DNA of 64,000 nt from Streptomyces noursei (GCF_016917755.1 NZ_CP070326.1:9793536-9857535), one strand, 5' to 3'; positions 32,830-42,880 are shown, counted from the stretch's first letter. Made by a program: numbers and translations. The notes: generated from the letters alone by a model not told the origin.

Positions 32830-34569
32830 TCACACCGGGCCCAGGCTGCCCTCCCGGCTCGGCTCGGCGGCTTTTCCCGACGCCGCCGACGCCGCCGACG
32901 TCGCCGGTTGCGCCGGTTGCGCCGCTTCCGGAGCCGCCGTGCCCCACCTCGCCGCGAGCCGCTCGCGGAGTTCGATCTTGCGGACCTTGCCGCTGACGGT
33001 CATCGGGAAGGCGTCGGTGATCTCCAGATAGCGCGGCACCTTGTAGTGCGCGAGCCGGGAGCGGCAGTAGCGGGCCAGCTCGTCGCGGGTGAGGGTGTCG
33101 GCGGGATCGCGGAGGATGACGCAGGCGGCGATCTCCTCGCCGTACTTCTCGTCCGGCACGCCGACGACCTGGACGTCGGCGATCTTGGGGTGGGAGTAGA
33201 GGAACTCCTCGATCTCCCGCGGGTAGACGTTCTCCCCGCCCCTGATGATCATGTCCTTGATGCGGCCGACGATCCGGACGTAGCCGTCGTCGTTCATCAC
33301 CGCCAGATCACCGGTGTGCATCCAGCGGGCCCGGTCGATGACCTCGGCGGTGCGCTCGGGGTCCTCCCAGTAGCCGAGCATCACGCTGTAGCCGCGGGTG
33401 CACAGTTCGCCCGGGGTGCCGCGGGGCACCGTCACCCCGCTCGACGGGTCCACGACCTTGACCTCGATGTGCGGCAGCACCCGGCCGACCGTCGCGGTGC
33501 GGTGTTCGAGGTCGTCGTCCCGGCGGGTCTGGGTGGAGACCGGCGAGGTCTCGGTCATGCCGTAGCAGATCGACACCTCGGCCATGTGCATCTCGGACAC
33601 CACCCGCTTCATCACCTCCTCCGGGCAGGGCGAGCCGGCCATGATGCCGGTACGGAGCGACGCGAGGTCGTAGTCGGCGAAGTCCGGGAGGTTCAGCTCC
33701 GCGATGAACATGGTGGGCACCCCGTAGAGCGAGGTGCAGCGCTCGTCCTGGACGGCCCGCAGGGTGGCGGCCGGCTCGAAGGCGGGCGCCGGGATGACGA
33801 TGCAGGCGCCGTGCGAGGTGATGCCGAGGTTGCCCATCACCATGCCGAAGCAGTGGTAGAAGGGCACCGGCAGGCACACCCGGTCGTGCTCGGTGTAGCC
33901 GAGGGTCTCGGCGACCCAGTAGCCGTTGTTGAGGATGTTGTGGTGGGAGAGGGTGGCACCCTTGGGGAAGCCGGTGGTACCCGAGGTGTACTGGATGTTG
34001 ACCGGGTCGTCGGTGGTCAGGGTCTTCTCGCACTCGGCGAGCCGGGTGTGCGGGACGGCAGCGCCGGCGGCCAACAGCCCGCCCCAGGTCGGATCGCCGA
34101 TGTAGACCACGTCGCGCAGCGCCGGACAGTCGGCCCGCACCTGCTCGATCATCCGCCGGTAGTCGCTGGTCTTGTGGGCGACGGCGGAGACCAGCACGGT
34201 CACCCCGGCCTGCTGGAGGACGTACGCCAACTCGTGGACCCGGTACGCGGGGTTGACGTTGACCAGGATCGCGCCGATCCGGGCGGTGGCGTACTGCACG
34301 AGGACCCACTCGGCGCAGTTCGGCGCCCAGATGCCGACCCGGTCGCCCTTGCGGACGCCCTTGGCGAGCAGCCCGAGCGCCACCTCGTCGACCGCGCGGC
34401 CCAGTTCCGCGTAGGTCCAGCGGCGGTCGCCGGCCACCTCGACCAGCGCCTCGCGATCGCCGAAGCGGGCGATGGTGCGGGCCAGGTCGGCGCCGATGGT
34501 GCGGCCGAGCAGCGGCCTATCCGCCGCCCCGCTCGCGTACGACGGCTCGGTGTGCGACTGACTGGTCAA
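32830..34569 (-). CDS. AMP-dependent fatty acyl-CoA synthetase
   Basis: A 579-residue ANL-superfamily ligase that activates a fatty or aromatic acid to its CoA thioester through an acyl-AMP. Marks are the P-loop YTSGTTGFPKG near residue 195, GMTETSP (A5) and GRIKDMIIRGGENVYPREIE (A8 hinge), with the catalytic Lys in FPMTVSGKVRKIEL. A C-terminal Ala/Pro/Ser-rich tail of about 25 residues follows. The TTG start at 34569 is chosen for GGAGGAGAT upstream; no better start lies in frame. Upstream on the same strand lies a short decayed ligase tail. Confidence 0.92.
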   Translation of the reverse strand: MTSQSHTEPSYASGAADRPLLGRTIGADLARTIARFGDREALVEVAGDRRWTYAELGRAVDEVALGLLAKGVRKGDRVGIWAPNCAEWVLVQYATARIGAILVNVNPAYRVHELAYVLQQAGVTVLVSAVAHKTSDYRRMIEQVRADCPALRDVVYIGDPTWGGLLAAGAAVPHTRLAECEKTLTTDDPVNIQYTSGTTGFPKGATLSHHNILNNGYWVAETLGYTEHDRVCLPVPFYHCFGMVMGNLGITSHGACIVIPAPAFEPAATLRAVQDERCTSLYGVPTMFIAELNLPDFADYDLASLRTGIMAGSPCPEEVMKRVVSEMHMAEVSICYGMTETSPVSTQTRRDDDLEHRTATVGRVLPHIEVKVVDPSSGVTVPRGTPGELCTRGYSVMLGYWEDPERTAEVIDRARWMHTGDLAVMNDDGYVRIVGRIKDMIIRGGENVYPREIEEFLYSHPKIADVQVVGVPDEKYGEEIAACVILRDPADTLTRDELARYCRSRLAHYKVPRYLEITDAFPMTVSGKVRKIELRERLAARWGTAAPEAAQPAQPATSAASAASGKAAEPSREGSLGPV

Positions 34570-34614
34570 CAGGGGATCTCCTCCCAGTACGCGGCACCGC
34601 CGTCGCCCGCGCGG

Positions 34615-34690
34615 TGGGCTCGCGCGGCCGATGCGGCGGATCGTGCCGGAGACGGTCTTCGGCAGGTCGACACGGTCCAGCTTGCCCGCC
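34615..34690 (-). pseudogene. Remnant of an acyl-CoA ligase C-terminus
   Basis: On the minus strand 34621-34680 reads LDRVDLPKTVSGTIRRIGRA, very like the A10 segment LPKTxSGKIRR of AMP ligases, with the catalytic Lys changed to Thr. It has no start or body, and merges into the start region of the intact ligase. Best read as the end of a deleted or recombined second ligase. Confidence 0.5.
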
Positions 34691-34826
34691 GGAGGGGCCG
34701 AGCCACCCCAGGGACATCCGGAACGCACCGTGCTCAGCATGGCGTCCAGCGTGCCCCGCGGGTCCGCGCATCGCCTACCCTTGCGCCCCACGAAGACCGG
34801 TTCGAACCACGACCTGGGGGAACGCC

Positions 34827-35192
34827 GTGCCCGAGACCACGCCCACCGCCACGACGGACCTCGCCCTCCCCGCCCTCGCACCGCTGCTCCGCCACGCGGG
34901 CAAGCCCGGCTTTGTCGTCACCGACATGACGGACGTCGACCGGTTCGCCCCGCTCGACTCCGTCGCACTGCCCGACTCCCCGCTCCACCTCCTCACCGGC
35001 CTCGACCGCGGCGACCACATGGCCAGCTGGAGCCCGGACGAGGCGCTGCCCTCGCTCACCGCGGAGTCCCGCACCCCGGCGCTGTGGATCAGCGGCGGCG
35101 CTCCCCCGGTGGATCAGCCGCGGGTGGCGAAGTCCTGTGTCCACCACGGCCCGTTGGTGCTGAGGTTGACCCCCACTCCGGTGGACGTGTAG
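34827..35192 (+). pseudogene. Truncated DUF5701-like gene
   Basis: The frame starts at GTG 34827 with CTGGGGGAAC upstream and gives FVVTDMTDVDRFAPLDSVAL, DRGDHMASWSPDEALPSLTA and SRTPALWISGG. These match the middle of the actinobacterial DUF5701 family as I recall it. The usual N-terminal section is short, and after residue 92 the sequence no longer fits the family and runs antisense through the 3' end of the CAP gene to a stop at 35192. It is therefore a broken gene whose right part was replaced by the CAP-domain locus. Confidence 0.6.
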
Positions 35193-36046
35193 GAGCAGTT
35201 GAGGATGTTGGCGCGGTGTCCGGGGCTGTTCATCCAGCCGTCCACCGCCGCGGCCGGGTCGTTGGGGCTCTTGAAGATGTTCTCGCCCCAGCTCTGCCAG
35301 CGGAATCCCGCGTTGGTCAGGCGGGTCCCCGGGTCGACGCCCTCCGGGGTGTCGTGGGCGTAGTAGTTCCGGGCGGCCATGTCGTCGGAGTGCGCCTGGG
35401 CCGCGGCCTGGATGTGGGGGTCGATGGCGAGGAGGCCGCAACCGTGCTGCGAGCGCTGGGCGTTGACCAGGTCGAGGACCTTCTGGGCGTACTCCGCCGC
35501 GGTGCCGGTCGCGGCCCGCGCCACGGAGGGGGTGCGGCCGGCGCCGGAGCCGGCCCGGGGCGCGTGCGAGGTGGTTCCCCCGGTGGAGCGAGAAGGGCTC
35601 GGGGAGGCGGACGTCCGGGGCGTCGGGTGCTGCTCGGCGGGCCGTTCGGTGGCCGAGGGGGTGGGCGACGGCCGGTGGCGGCGGGGCGAGTGCGAGGCGC
35701 TGCTCAAGGTCTGCGGGGCGGATCCGTCCACGGCGGGGCGGGCCGCGCCGGACGCGTCGGCCGCGAGTGCCTGGTCGGCCCCTGAGCCGGGGCGTATCAG
35801 CAGCAGGCAGCTGCCGCTCACGGCGATGACGGCCGCGACCGCCAGCAGCGTCGTCCGCGCGCCGGGGCGCGGACGCGCGTCGGCACGGTGGTTCCCGCCG
35901 CCCGCCCCGGGCCGGCGGCCCGGTCGGGGCGCGGCGTGCCGCCGGGGGGCCGTGGGCGCGTCCGCCGGGTGGCCGGGGGCGGCCGGCGCGGCGTGGTGCG
36001 GTGCGTCGTGGTGCGAGGCGGGGCGGTGCGTGTCGTCGTGGTTCAT
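35114..36046 (-). CDS. Membrane-anchored CAP/SCP-domain protein
   Basis: A 310-residue protein: a His/Ala/Pro-rich cytoplasmic start (1-62), one transmembrane helix (about 64-84), a long Ser/Pro/Thr linker (about 85-180) and a CAP/SCP-PR1 domain (about 183-310) with VNAQRSQHGC, HSDDMAARNYYAHDTPEG, WGENIF and PWWTQDFATRG. The His and Glu of the CAP cleft are present. Such domains in bacteria are poorly understood (ligand binding or enzyme inhibition outside the cell). It diverges from the sigma-CAP fusion gene, and its CAP domain is clearly related to the one there. Confidence 0.88.
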   Translation of the reverse strand: MNHDDTHRPASHHDAPHHAAPAAPGHPADAPTAPRRHAAPRPGRRPGAGGGNHRADARPRPGARTTLLAVAAVIAVSGSCLLLIRPGSGADQALAADASGAARPAVDGSAPQTLSSASHSPRRHRPSPTPSATERPAEQHPTPRTSASPSPSRSTGGTTSHAPRAGSGAGRTPSVARAATGTAAEYAQKVLDLVNAQRSQHGCGLLAIDPHIQAAAQAHSDDMAARNYYAHDTPEGVDPGTRLTNAGFRWQSWGENIFKSPNDPAAAVDGWMNSPGHRANILNCSYTSTGVGVNLSTNGPWWTQDFATRG

Positions 36047-36080
36047 GGTTCCGTTTCCGGTCCGGTCGCGGGGCCGCTGT

Positions 36081-36130
36081 GGTCCGTGACGGTTGGTCCG
36101 TGACCTGCGGCCCGTGCCGGTGACCTGCGG
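36081..36130. promoter_or_regulatory. Direct repeats upstream of the CAP gene
   Basis: GGTCCGTGAC occurs at 36081-36090 and 36095-36104, and GTGACCTGCGG occurs twice between 36100 and 36130. This short cluster lies 35-85 bp before the CAP start in the region shared with the sigma-CAP gene and may bind a regulator or be promoter duplications. Confidence 0.4.
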
Positions 36131-36345
36131 GGGACGGGGGTGTGTGCGGTCCGCCTGGGGGCGGTCCGTACGGGAGACCAGCGGCGCGGACCCGGACAAC
36201 GGAAAATGCCGCAGATTTTTTCGGAGAGTTCCCACGGGGGTTCCGGAGGGGGCCGCCGGGGGCCCGCGCCACGACGGCGTTCCCGCGCCACGTAGGTTTT
36301 TCTGTTATCCCCAGGCGCCGGACGGGTCACCTGAGCACGGGGGCC

Positions 36346-37944
36346 ATGAAGGTGCACACGGATGAACAGGACCGAACAGGCGTGAAGTGGGAAAACGGTA
36401 CGGCGACCGTCGAGGCGGCCCGGGCGGGTGACGACGCTGCCCGGGAGCAGCTCGTCTCCGCGTATCTGCCGCTGATCTACAACGTCGTCGGCCGCGCGCT
36501 GGACGGCCATGCGGACGTCGACGACGTGGTCCAGGAGACCATGGTGCGGGTCCTGGAGTCGTTGGCGGACCTGCGGGAGCCGGCGTCCTTCCGGTCCTGG
36601 CTGGTGGCGATCGCCATGAACCAGGTGCGGCGCCGCTGGACCGTCGCCCGCAGGGCCCCCGTCGTCGGCCTGGAGCAGACGGCGGAACGGCCCGACCGCT
36701 CCGCCGACTTCGTGGACGTGACGATCCTGCGGCTGGGGCTGTCCGGCCAGCGTCGCGAGGTGGCCGAGGCCACCCGCTGGCTGGACGAAGGCGACCGCGC
36801 GCTGCTGTCGCTGTGGTGGCTGGAGGCCGCCGGCGAGCTCAGCCGCCCCGAACTCGCCACCGCGCTCGGCTGCGGGACCCGGCACGCCGCGGTCCGGGTG
36901 CAGCGGATGAAGGAGCAGCTGGAGACCGGGCGCGTCGTCGTCCGCGCCCTGGCGGGGAAGCCGCCGTGCCCCGAACTCGACCGGCTGACCGCCACTTGGG
37001 ACGCCAACCCGGCGCCGCTGTGGCGCAAACGCATAGCCCGCCATGCGCGCCACTGCGCGATCTGCTCCGCGCACTGGAACGATCTGCTGCCCGCCGAGGG
37101 GCTGCTGGCCGGGCTCGCCATGCTGCCGCTGCCGGCGCACCTCACCCCGCACGGCGTCCTGTCCGCGCCCACCGCCTCGGCGGCCTCCGCGGCCTCCGCG
37201 GCCTCCGCGGCCTCGGCCGGCACCTCCGCCGGCACCTCAGCGCCGGGCGCCGCGGCGCCCGGCCACCGCGCACATCCCGCGCCGCGGCGAGCGCCCCGCC
37301 CGCGCCGGACCGCCAAGGCGGCGGCCGTCGCGGGCACCGCGGCGCTCGCCGCGGCCGTGCTCCTCGCCCTGTGGTGGCGGCCCGGCCCGGCGCGGGACGC
37401 ACACCCCGCCGCACCCACGACCGGGCCCACTGCGGAACGGACCGTGGCCGCGCCCGCCCCGGTGCCCACCGCCACACCGACCCCGACACCCACGCCGACC
37501 CCGACGCCCACCGTCACGGCCACCCCGAGCAGCGCGCCGCCCTCCCCCACGGCCACCCCGCCCGACCTGGAGGAACAGGCCACCGCGCTGATCAACCGCA
37601 GCCGTGCGCAGGCCGGTTGCGGTCCGCTCCGCATCGACCGCAGACTGCACCTCGCGGCCCAGCGGCACTCCGCCGACATGGCGGCCCGCGGCTACTACGA
37701 GCACACCTCGCCGGAAGGCGTCGGCCCCGACGCGCGGATCACCGCCGCCGGCTACGAGTGGAGCAGTTGGGGCGAGAACCTCGACCGCGGCCCGCGGAGC
37801 GCCGCCGCGGCGGTGGGCGACTGGATGGGCGACGCCCCGCACCGCGACAACCTGCTCGACTGCCGGTTCACCGCGGTCGGCATCGGCATCGTGCACGGCT
37901 CCGGCGGCCCCTGGTGGACCCAGGACCTCGCCGCCCCGCGCTAA
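36346..37944 (+). CDS. ECF sigma factor fused to zinc motif, membrane helix and outside CAP domain
   Basis: A single 532-residue frame joins modules that are normally separate. Sigma region 2 is at about 25-100 (SAYLPLIYNVVGRAL, DVDDVVQETMVRVLESL, FRSWLVAIAMNQVRRRW) and a region-4-like segment at about 148-195 (LSRPELATALGCGTRHAAVR). H233-x3-C237-x2-C240 follows, the zinc-binding pattern of anti-sigma domains. An Ala/Ser-rich stretch precedes one transmembrane helix (about 324-345), a TPTPTP linker (350-405) and a CAP/SCP domain (407-532) with NRSRAQAGCGPLRIDRRL, HSADMAARGYYEHTSPEG, WGENLD and PWWTQDLA. The sigma half would be inside and CAP outside. Expected behaviour: a membrane-held sigma that reads an outside signal or is freed by proteolysis. 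The divergent CAP gene is a likely partner or target. No stop or frameshift separates the parts. ATG at 36346 is the likely start. Confidence 0.82.
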   Translation: MKVHTDEQDRTGVKWENGTATVEAARAGDDAAREQLVSAYLPLIYNVVGRALDGHADVDDVVQETMVRVLESLADLREPASFRSWLVAIAMNQVRRRWTVARRAPVVGLEQTAERPDRSADFVDVTILRLGLSGQRREVAEATRWLDEGDRALLSLWWLEAAGELSRPELATALGCGTRHAAVRVQRMKEQLETGRVVVRALAGKPPCPELDRLTATWDANPAPLWRKRIARHARHCAICSAHWNDLLPAEGLLAGLAMLPLPAHLTPHGVLSAPTASAASAASAASAASAGTSAGTSAPGAAAPGHRAHPAPRRAPRPRRTAKAAAVAGTAALAAAVLLALWWRPGPARDAHPAAPTTGPTAERTVAAPAPVPTATPTPTPTPTPTPTVTATPSSAPPSPTATPPDLEEQATALINRSRAQAGCGPLRIDRRLHLAAQRHSADMAARGYYEHTSPEGVGPDARITAAGYEWSSWGENLDRGPRSAAAAVGDWMGDAPHRDNLLDCRFTAVGIGIVHGSGGPWWTQDLAAPR

Positions 37945-38000
37945 GGGTTGTCCCGTAACCCCCGGCGGGGCGGTACCCGTCAACCGTCGGTAGGTGCCGG

Positions 38001-39542
<1,542 letters not shown>

Positions 39543-39683
39543 GCTGTCTCTCCTGTGCTCGAAGTACCCGGAACAAACGCGTCCGCGTGGTGGGGTGGAG
39601 TCTGGCAGTGCGGGCCGCCCTCCCGTCCACCTGGTCACCGCCGCGTCGCGTCGCGTGTCATCGTGTAAGCACGGGTGTTGGTC

Positions 39684-40697
39684 TCACCACCCCCTGTTGG
39701 GGGGAAGCCGGAGCCCGGTGCGTGCCGCGGGGCGGACGGGACGCCGGCAGACGGCCGGGGCGCCGCCCGCCCCCGCCGCCGCGCAGGCCCGCAACAGCAG
39801 GTCGACGCCGGCGGGCGGGCCGACGCGGCGCACCGCGAGGGAGGTGGTCAACTCCATGCCCGGGTTGCGGAACGGCAGGTACGCGACGCCGGGCACGGGC
39901 AGCCGGCGGGCGTGGGCGTCGTGGACGACGGTCCACATCCCCGCGGCGGCGGTGCAGGCGCCGATCGCGGCGAGGGCGGCGTCCAGCGAGCCGTATCGAG
40001 GGCCCGGTGCGGGGGCGAACCCGACGGCGTGACAGGCGTTCACGACCAGGTCGACCAGCGGTGGATTATGGCAGCGGTCGGTCAGCGCCAGCGGGGCGCC
40101 GGCGAGTTCGGCGAGGCCGAGGGCGCCCGGTGAGGCGGCCAGCGGGTGTTGGGCCGGGACGGCCGCGACCAGGGGGGCCTGCCAGAGCGGCACGAGGCGC
40201 AGCCCGCCCAGGGCGGGGCCGGGGGCCGGGCCGCGTACGAACGCGGCGTCCAGGGCGCCGGAGACGACCAGGTCCGGCCGCTCCGGGGCCGCGACGAGGA
40301 CCGGCTCGACGGTGCATCGCGGCGCGATGCGGGCGAGCGCGGGCAGCACGCGCTCCAGATGCGCGGCCAGGCCCCGGCTGACGCCCAGCCGCAGCGTGCC
40401 GGTCGGGGCGGCGGCCACCGCGCGGGACACCACGGCGGCGGGGCGCGGCGCGACCACGGCACGGGCGCGCTCCTCGGCGGCGAGCAGCGCCCGGGCCTCC
40501 GGGAGGAACCGCTCACCGGCGGCGGTCAGCCGCGGCTGCGGCGTCCCGGGGTCGAACAGCTCGGTCCGCAGCTCGTGTTCCAGCCGGCGGATCCGCTGCT
40601 CCACCGCCGAACGCACCAGGCCCAGGCGCAGGGTGGCCGGCCCGAGCTGCCCTTCCTCCGCGACCACGACGAAACAGCGCACCTGTTGCAGTTCCAT
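39684..40697 (-). CDS. LysR-family transcriptional regulator
   Basis: A 337-residue LysR regulator with an N-terminal winged helix (MELQQVRCFVVVAEEGQL, then SAVEQRIRRLEHEL) and a LysR substrate-binding domain (TGTLRLGVSRGLAAHLERVL, LPVPGVAYLPF). The C-terminus is longer than usual and Arg/Pro-rich. The position is 141 bp upstream of the acyl-CoA ligase on the same strand, so it may control it, but LysR genes more often control a divergent gene; here that is the acetyltransferase at 40815. Confidence 0.88.
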   Translation of the reverse strand: MELQQVRCFVVVAEEGQLGPATLRLGLVRSAVEQRIRRLEHELRTELFDPGTPQPRLTAAGERFLPEARALLAAEERARAVVAPRPAAVVSRAVAAAPTGTLRLGVSRGLAAHLERVLPALARIAPRCTVEPVLVAAPERPDLVVSGALDAAFVRGPAPGPALGGLRLVPLWQAPLVAAVPAQHPLAASPGALGLAELAGAPLALTDRCHNPPLVDLVVNACHAVGFAPAPGPRYGSLDAALAAIGACTAAAGMWTVVHDAHARRLPVPGVAYLPFRNPGMELTTSLAVRRVGPPAGVDLLLRACAAAGAGGAPAVCRRPVRPAARTGLRLPPNRGW

Positions 40698-40814
40698 GCC
40701 CGCCCCTCCCCGGCCCTGAGGGCCACGGCCCCCGTCGGCCACCGGCTCCCAACGGCGGTCGCCCACCGTTCAATTCCGTTGCCGCGCCGGCGACGGCGCG
40801 GACATCATCCCCCC

Positions 40815-41366
40815 ATGATCGATGCCACAGCACTCGCCGCGAAGCCGGTCCTCGAAGGCGACCGGATCCGACTGGTACCGCTGGCGGAGCGGCACGCGGA
40901 CGCCTTCCACGCCACCTTCCAGGACCCCGAGACCAGACGGCTGACCGGCACCCATCGCCACTGGACACGGGGCGAGATCGGCGCCTGGATCGCCGAGTGC
41001 GCCGACCGCACCGACCGGCTGGATCTGGCCATCGAGGACCGGGAGAGCGGTGCCTACCTGGGCGACCTGGCGCTGAGCCGGATCGACCAGGACAACGCCC
41101 ACGGCGCCCTCCGGATCGCCCTGGTCCCCGCCGCCACCGGCCGCGGCCTGGGCCCCGAGGCGATCCGACTGCTGCTCGACCACGCCTTCGACCGGGTGCA
41201 CCTGCACCGCGTCCAGCTGGAGGTCTACTCCTACAACGAGCGGGCCCGGCGCGCCTACGAGCGGTGCGGCTTCGCCCTGGAGGGCCGGCTGCGCGAGGCC
41301 CTGTACTGGGACGGTGCCTGGCACGACGTGCTGGTGATGGCGGCGCTGCGGCCGGCGGCTCGATAG
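40815..41366 (+). CDS. GNAT-family N-acetyltransferase (RimJ/RimL type)
   Basis: A 183-residue acetyltransferase. The N-terminal half has LEGDRIRLVPLAERHADAF typical of the RimJ/RimL/PaiB-like Acetyltransf_3 group; the acetyl-CoA loop reads LVPAATGRGLGPEAIRLLLD, and the end RAYERCGFALEGRLREALYW is a strong family mark. No good ribosome binding site precedes the ATG and a leaderless transcript is possible. Substrate unknown. Confidence 0.9.
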   Translation: MIDATALAAKPVLEGDRIRLVPLAERHADAFHATFQDPETRRLTGTHRHWTRGEIGAWIAECADRTDRLDLAIEDRESGAYLGDLALSRIDQDNAHGALRIALVPAATGRGLGPEAIRLLLDHAFDRVHLHRVQLEVYSYNERARRAYERCGFALEGRLREALYWDGAWHDVLVMAALRPAAR

Positions 41367-41400
41367 CCGGTCGTCACCGTGGGGGCGTCCGGCCGCGGCC

Positions 41401-41607
41401 TCACGCCGCCCCGTGCGGATGGTTCCGGATCTCGATGTTCAGGTCGGACACCTTCGACATGTCCCTGCGCTTCCGCGCCTGCTCGCGCTGTTCGCTCAGT
41501 GCGGCACACACGTCACAGCCGGGGGCCGGACCGGGGTCCAGCATCGGTACGCCCAGGTGTACGGGCGGGGGTCCCTGCAACTCCGCGGGCGCGTCCTTGC
41601 CGAACAC
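41401..41607 (-). CDS. Small CxxC protein of the XRE/DUF397 neighbourhood
   Basis: A protein of 68 residues with GCDVCAAL and QREQARKRRDMSKVSDLNIE followed by IRNHP. This pattern (CxxC, a basic helix, then a conserved IRNHP end) recurs in small Streptomyces proteins next to XRE/DUF397 genes, as I recall. GGAGAGGAG lies well placed for the GTG at 41607; a GTG two codons earlier is too close to it. It diverges from the XRE gene by 106 bp. Role unknown. Confidence 0.65.
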   Translation of the reverse strand: MFGKDAPAELQGPPPVHLGVPMLDPGPAPGCDVCAALSEQREQARKRRDMSKVSDLNIEIRNHPHGAA

Positions 41608-41713
41608 ATCCACTCCTCTCCGTAGTTGTTCGACTACTGGCGAGGTTCAGAGTGGCCCACCGCTGGGAAGCGTTCAACGTGGCAGCACAGAACGGAAGGT
41701 TGGCGAACGGACC

Positions 41714-42547
41714 GTGAACAAGAACGAGTTGAACCCGGACGCTTCTCCCCAGGCGGCCTTCGGCGCGCGGTTACGCAGCCTGCGGGAAGCATGCGGCTGG
41801 ACCCAAGAGGCCCTTGCCGACCGCACGGGATACTCCAGCGTGCATGTCTCAGCCGTCGAAAATGCCCGGAAACCTCCGACCCTCCGGTTTTCGCGCGACC
41901 TGGACCGCGCCTTCGGCATCGAGGGCGCGGACACCTTCGAGCGTCAGTACCGCGAGATCAAACACGGCAGCCTGCTGGAAGGGTTTCCCGAGTACGTGAA
42001 CTTCGAGGGCCGGGCGGTGGAGATCCGGCTGTACGAAGTGGGCGTCATCCCGGGCCTGCTCCAGACACCGGAGTACGCGGCAACGCTGGAAGCCGACGCG
42101 GTGCGGCGGGAGGCCATCACCCCTGAACAAGCCGAAGAACGAGTGGAGTTGGTGTCGAGGAGGCAAGCCACCATTGCCCGCACCCCGGCACCCCTGATTC
42201 ATGCGGTACTTGACGAGAGCTGCGTTCGCCGGCCGATGGGTGCCCCCACGATCATGGACGCCCAGTTCGATCGACTGCTGAAGTTCGCCGAGATGCCGAA
42301 CACCCTGCTGCAAATCGCCCCGTTCGCGATGGGAGCACGACGACCGTTCAGCCTGCCCGTGACCGTGCTGACCATGGCGGACCGCGCGATCATGTCCTAC
42401 GCCGAGTCGGCGCAGCGGGGACACCTCGAACGGGACGGTGGATCAGTCGTGCCCATACTGACGGCCTACCATCAATTGCAGGCCGAAGCGCTCTCTCAAG
42501 CGGCATCCGTGGCCATGATCGAACAGCTTCGAAAGGGGTCCCCGTGA
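41714..42547 (+). CDS. XRE-family regulator with DUF5753 domain
   Basis: A 277-residue protein: an N-terminal XRE helix-turn-helix (AFGARLRSLREACGWTQEAL, SSVHVSAVENARKPPTLRFS) and a C-terminal DUF5753 domain (IPGLLQTPEYAATLEAD, QLQAEALSQAASVAMIEQL). Such WhiJ-like regulators in Streptomyces pair with DUF397 proteins and affect development or antibiotic production. Here the stop overlaps the DUF397 start by four bases. Base use is a little lower in GC than the neighbours. Confidence 0.9.
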   Translation: MNKNELNPDASPQAAFGARLRSLREACGWTQEALADRTGYSSVHVSAVENARKPPTLRFSRDLDRAFGIEGADTFERQYREIKHGSLLEGFPEYVNFEGRAVEIRLYEVGVIPGLLQTPEYAATLEADAVRREAITPEQAEERVELVSRRQATIARTPAPLIHAVLDESCVRRPMGAPTIMDAQFDRLLKFAEMPNTLLQIAPFAMGARRPFSLPVTVLTMADRAIMSYAESAQRGHLERDGGSVVPILTAYHQLQAEALSQAASVAMIEQLRKGSP

Positions 42548-42753
42548 CGACCGAATCCCTCCGCTGGTTCAAGAGTTCCTACAGCGGCAACGGCGGCCAG
42601 TGCATCGAGTGGGCGCGGGATCACGCGGCGGCCACCGGCGAGTTCCTGGTCCGCGACTCCAAGAACCCGCACGGCCCGGCGCTCGCCTTCGAGACGGCCG
42701 CCTGGTCGTCGTTCGTCTCCGCCGTCCGGGGTGACGAGTTCCCCGTCGTGTGA
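42544..42753 (+). CDS. DUF397 protein
   Basis: A 69-residue DUF397 protein with the family start WFKSSYSGNGGQCIEWA and middle VRDSKNPHGPALAF, ending in the AWSSFVSAVRGDEF helix. The GTG start overlaps the XRE stop (GTGA), so the pair is co-translated. DUF397 proteins probably bind and modulate the XRE partner, in a layout resembling a toxin-antitoxin or switch module. Confidence 0.93.
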   Translation: MTTESLRWFKSSYSGNGGQCIEWARDHAAATGEFLVRDSKNPHGPALAFETAAWSSFVSAVRGDEFPVV

Positions 42754-42799
42754 CCTCGACGCGACACAGGCATGGGCGCGGCCCCCGGACTGCGCTGCG

Positions 42800-42880
42800 C
42801 CCGTGCCGGGACGGCGGGCAGGCGCGTCCTCCCGCGGGACCGGCGGGGTCGGAGACTCCCGTCCCGCAGGTCCCGTGGGT
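42800..42880. repeat. Dispersed repeat, copy A
   Basis: About 80 bp that match 51092-51172 at roughly four of five positions, both beginning CCCGTGCC and sharing CGTCCTCCCGCGG and ACCGGCGG. Both lie at the 3' side of genes. In this copy the right end runs into the 9-bp tandem repeat. Confidence 0.6.

Noticed and set aside
36346..37944. Assembly chimera joining a sigma gene and a CAP gene
   Set aside because: The linker region is smooth, with a proper zinc motif, membrane helix and linker in order and constant codon use; a chance join would be unlikely to produce this topology.
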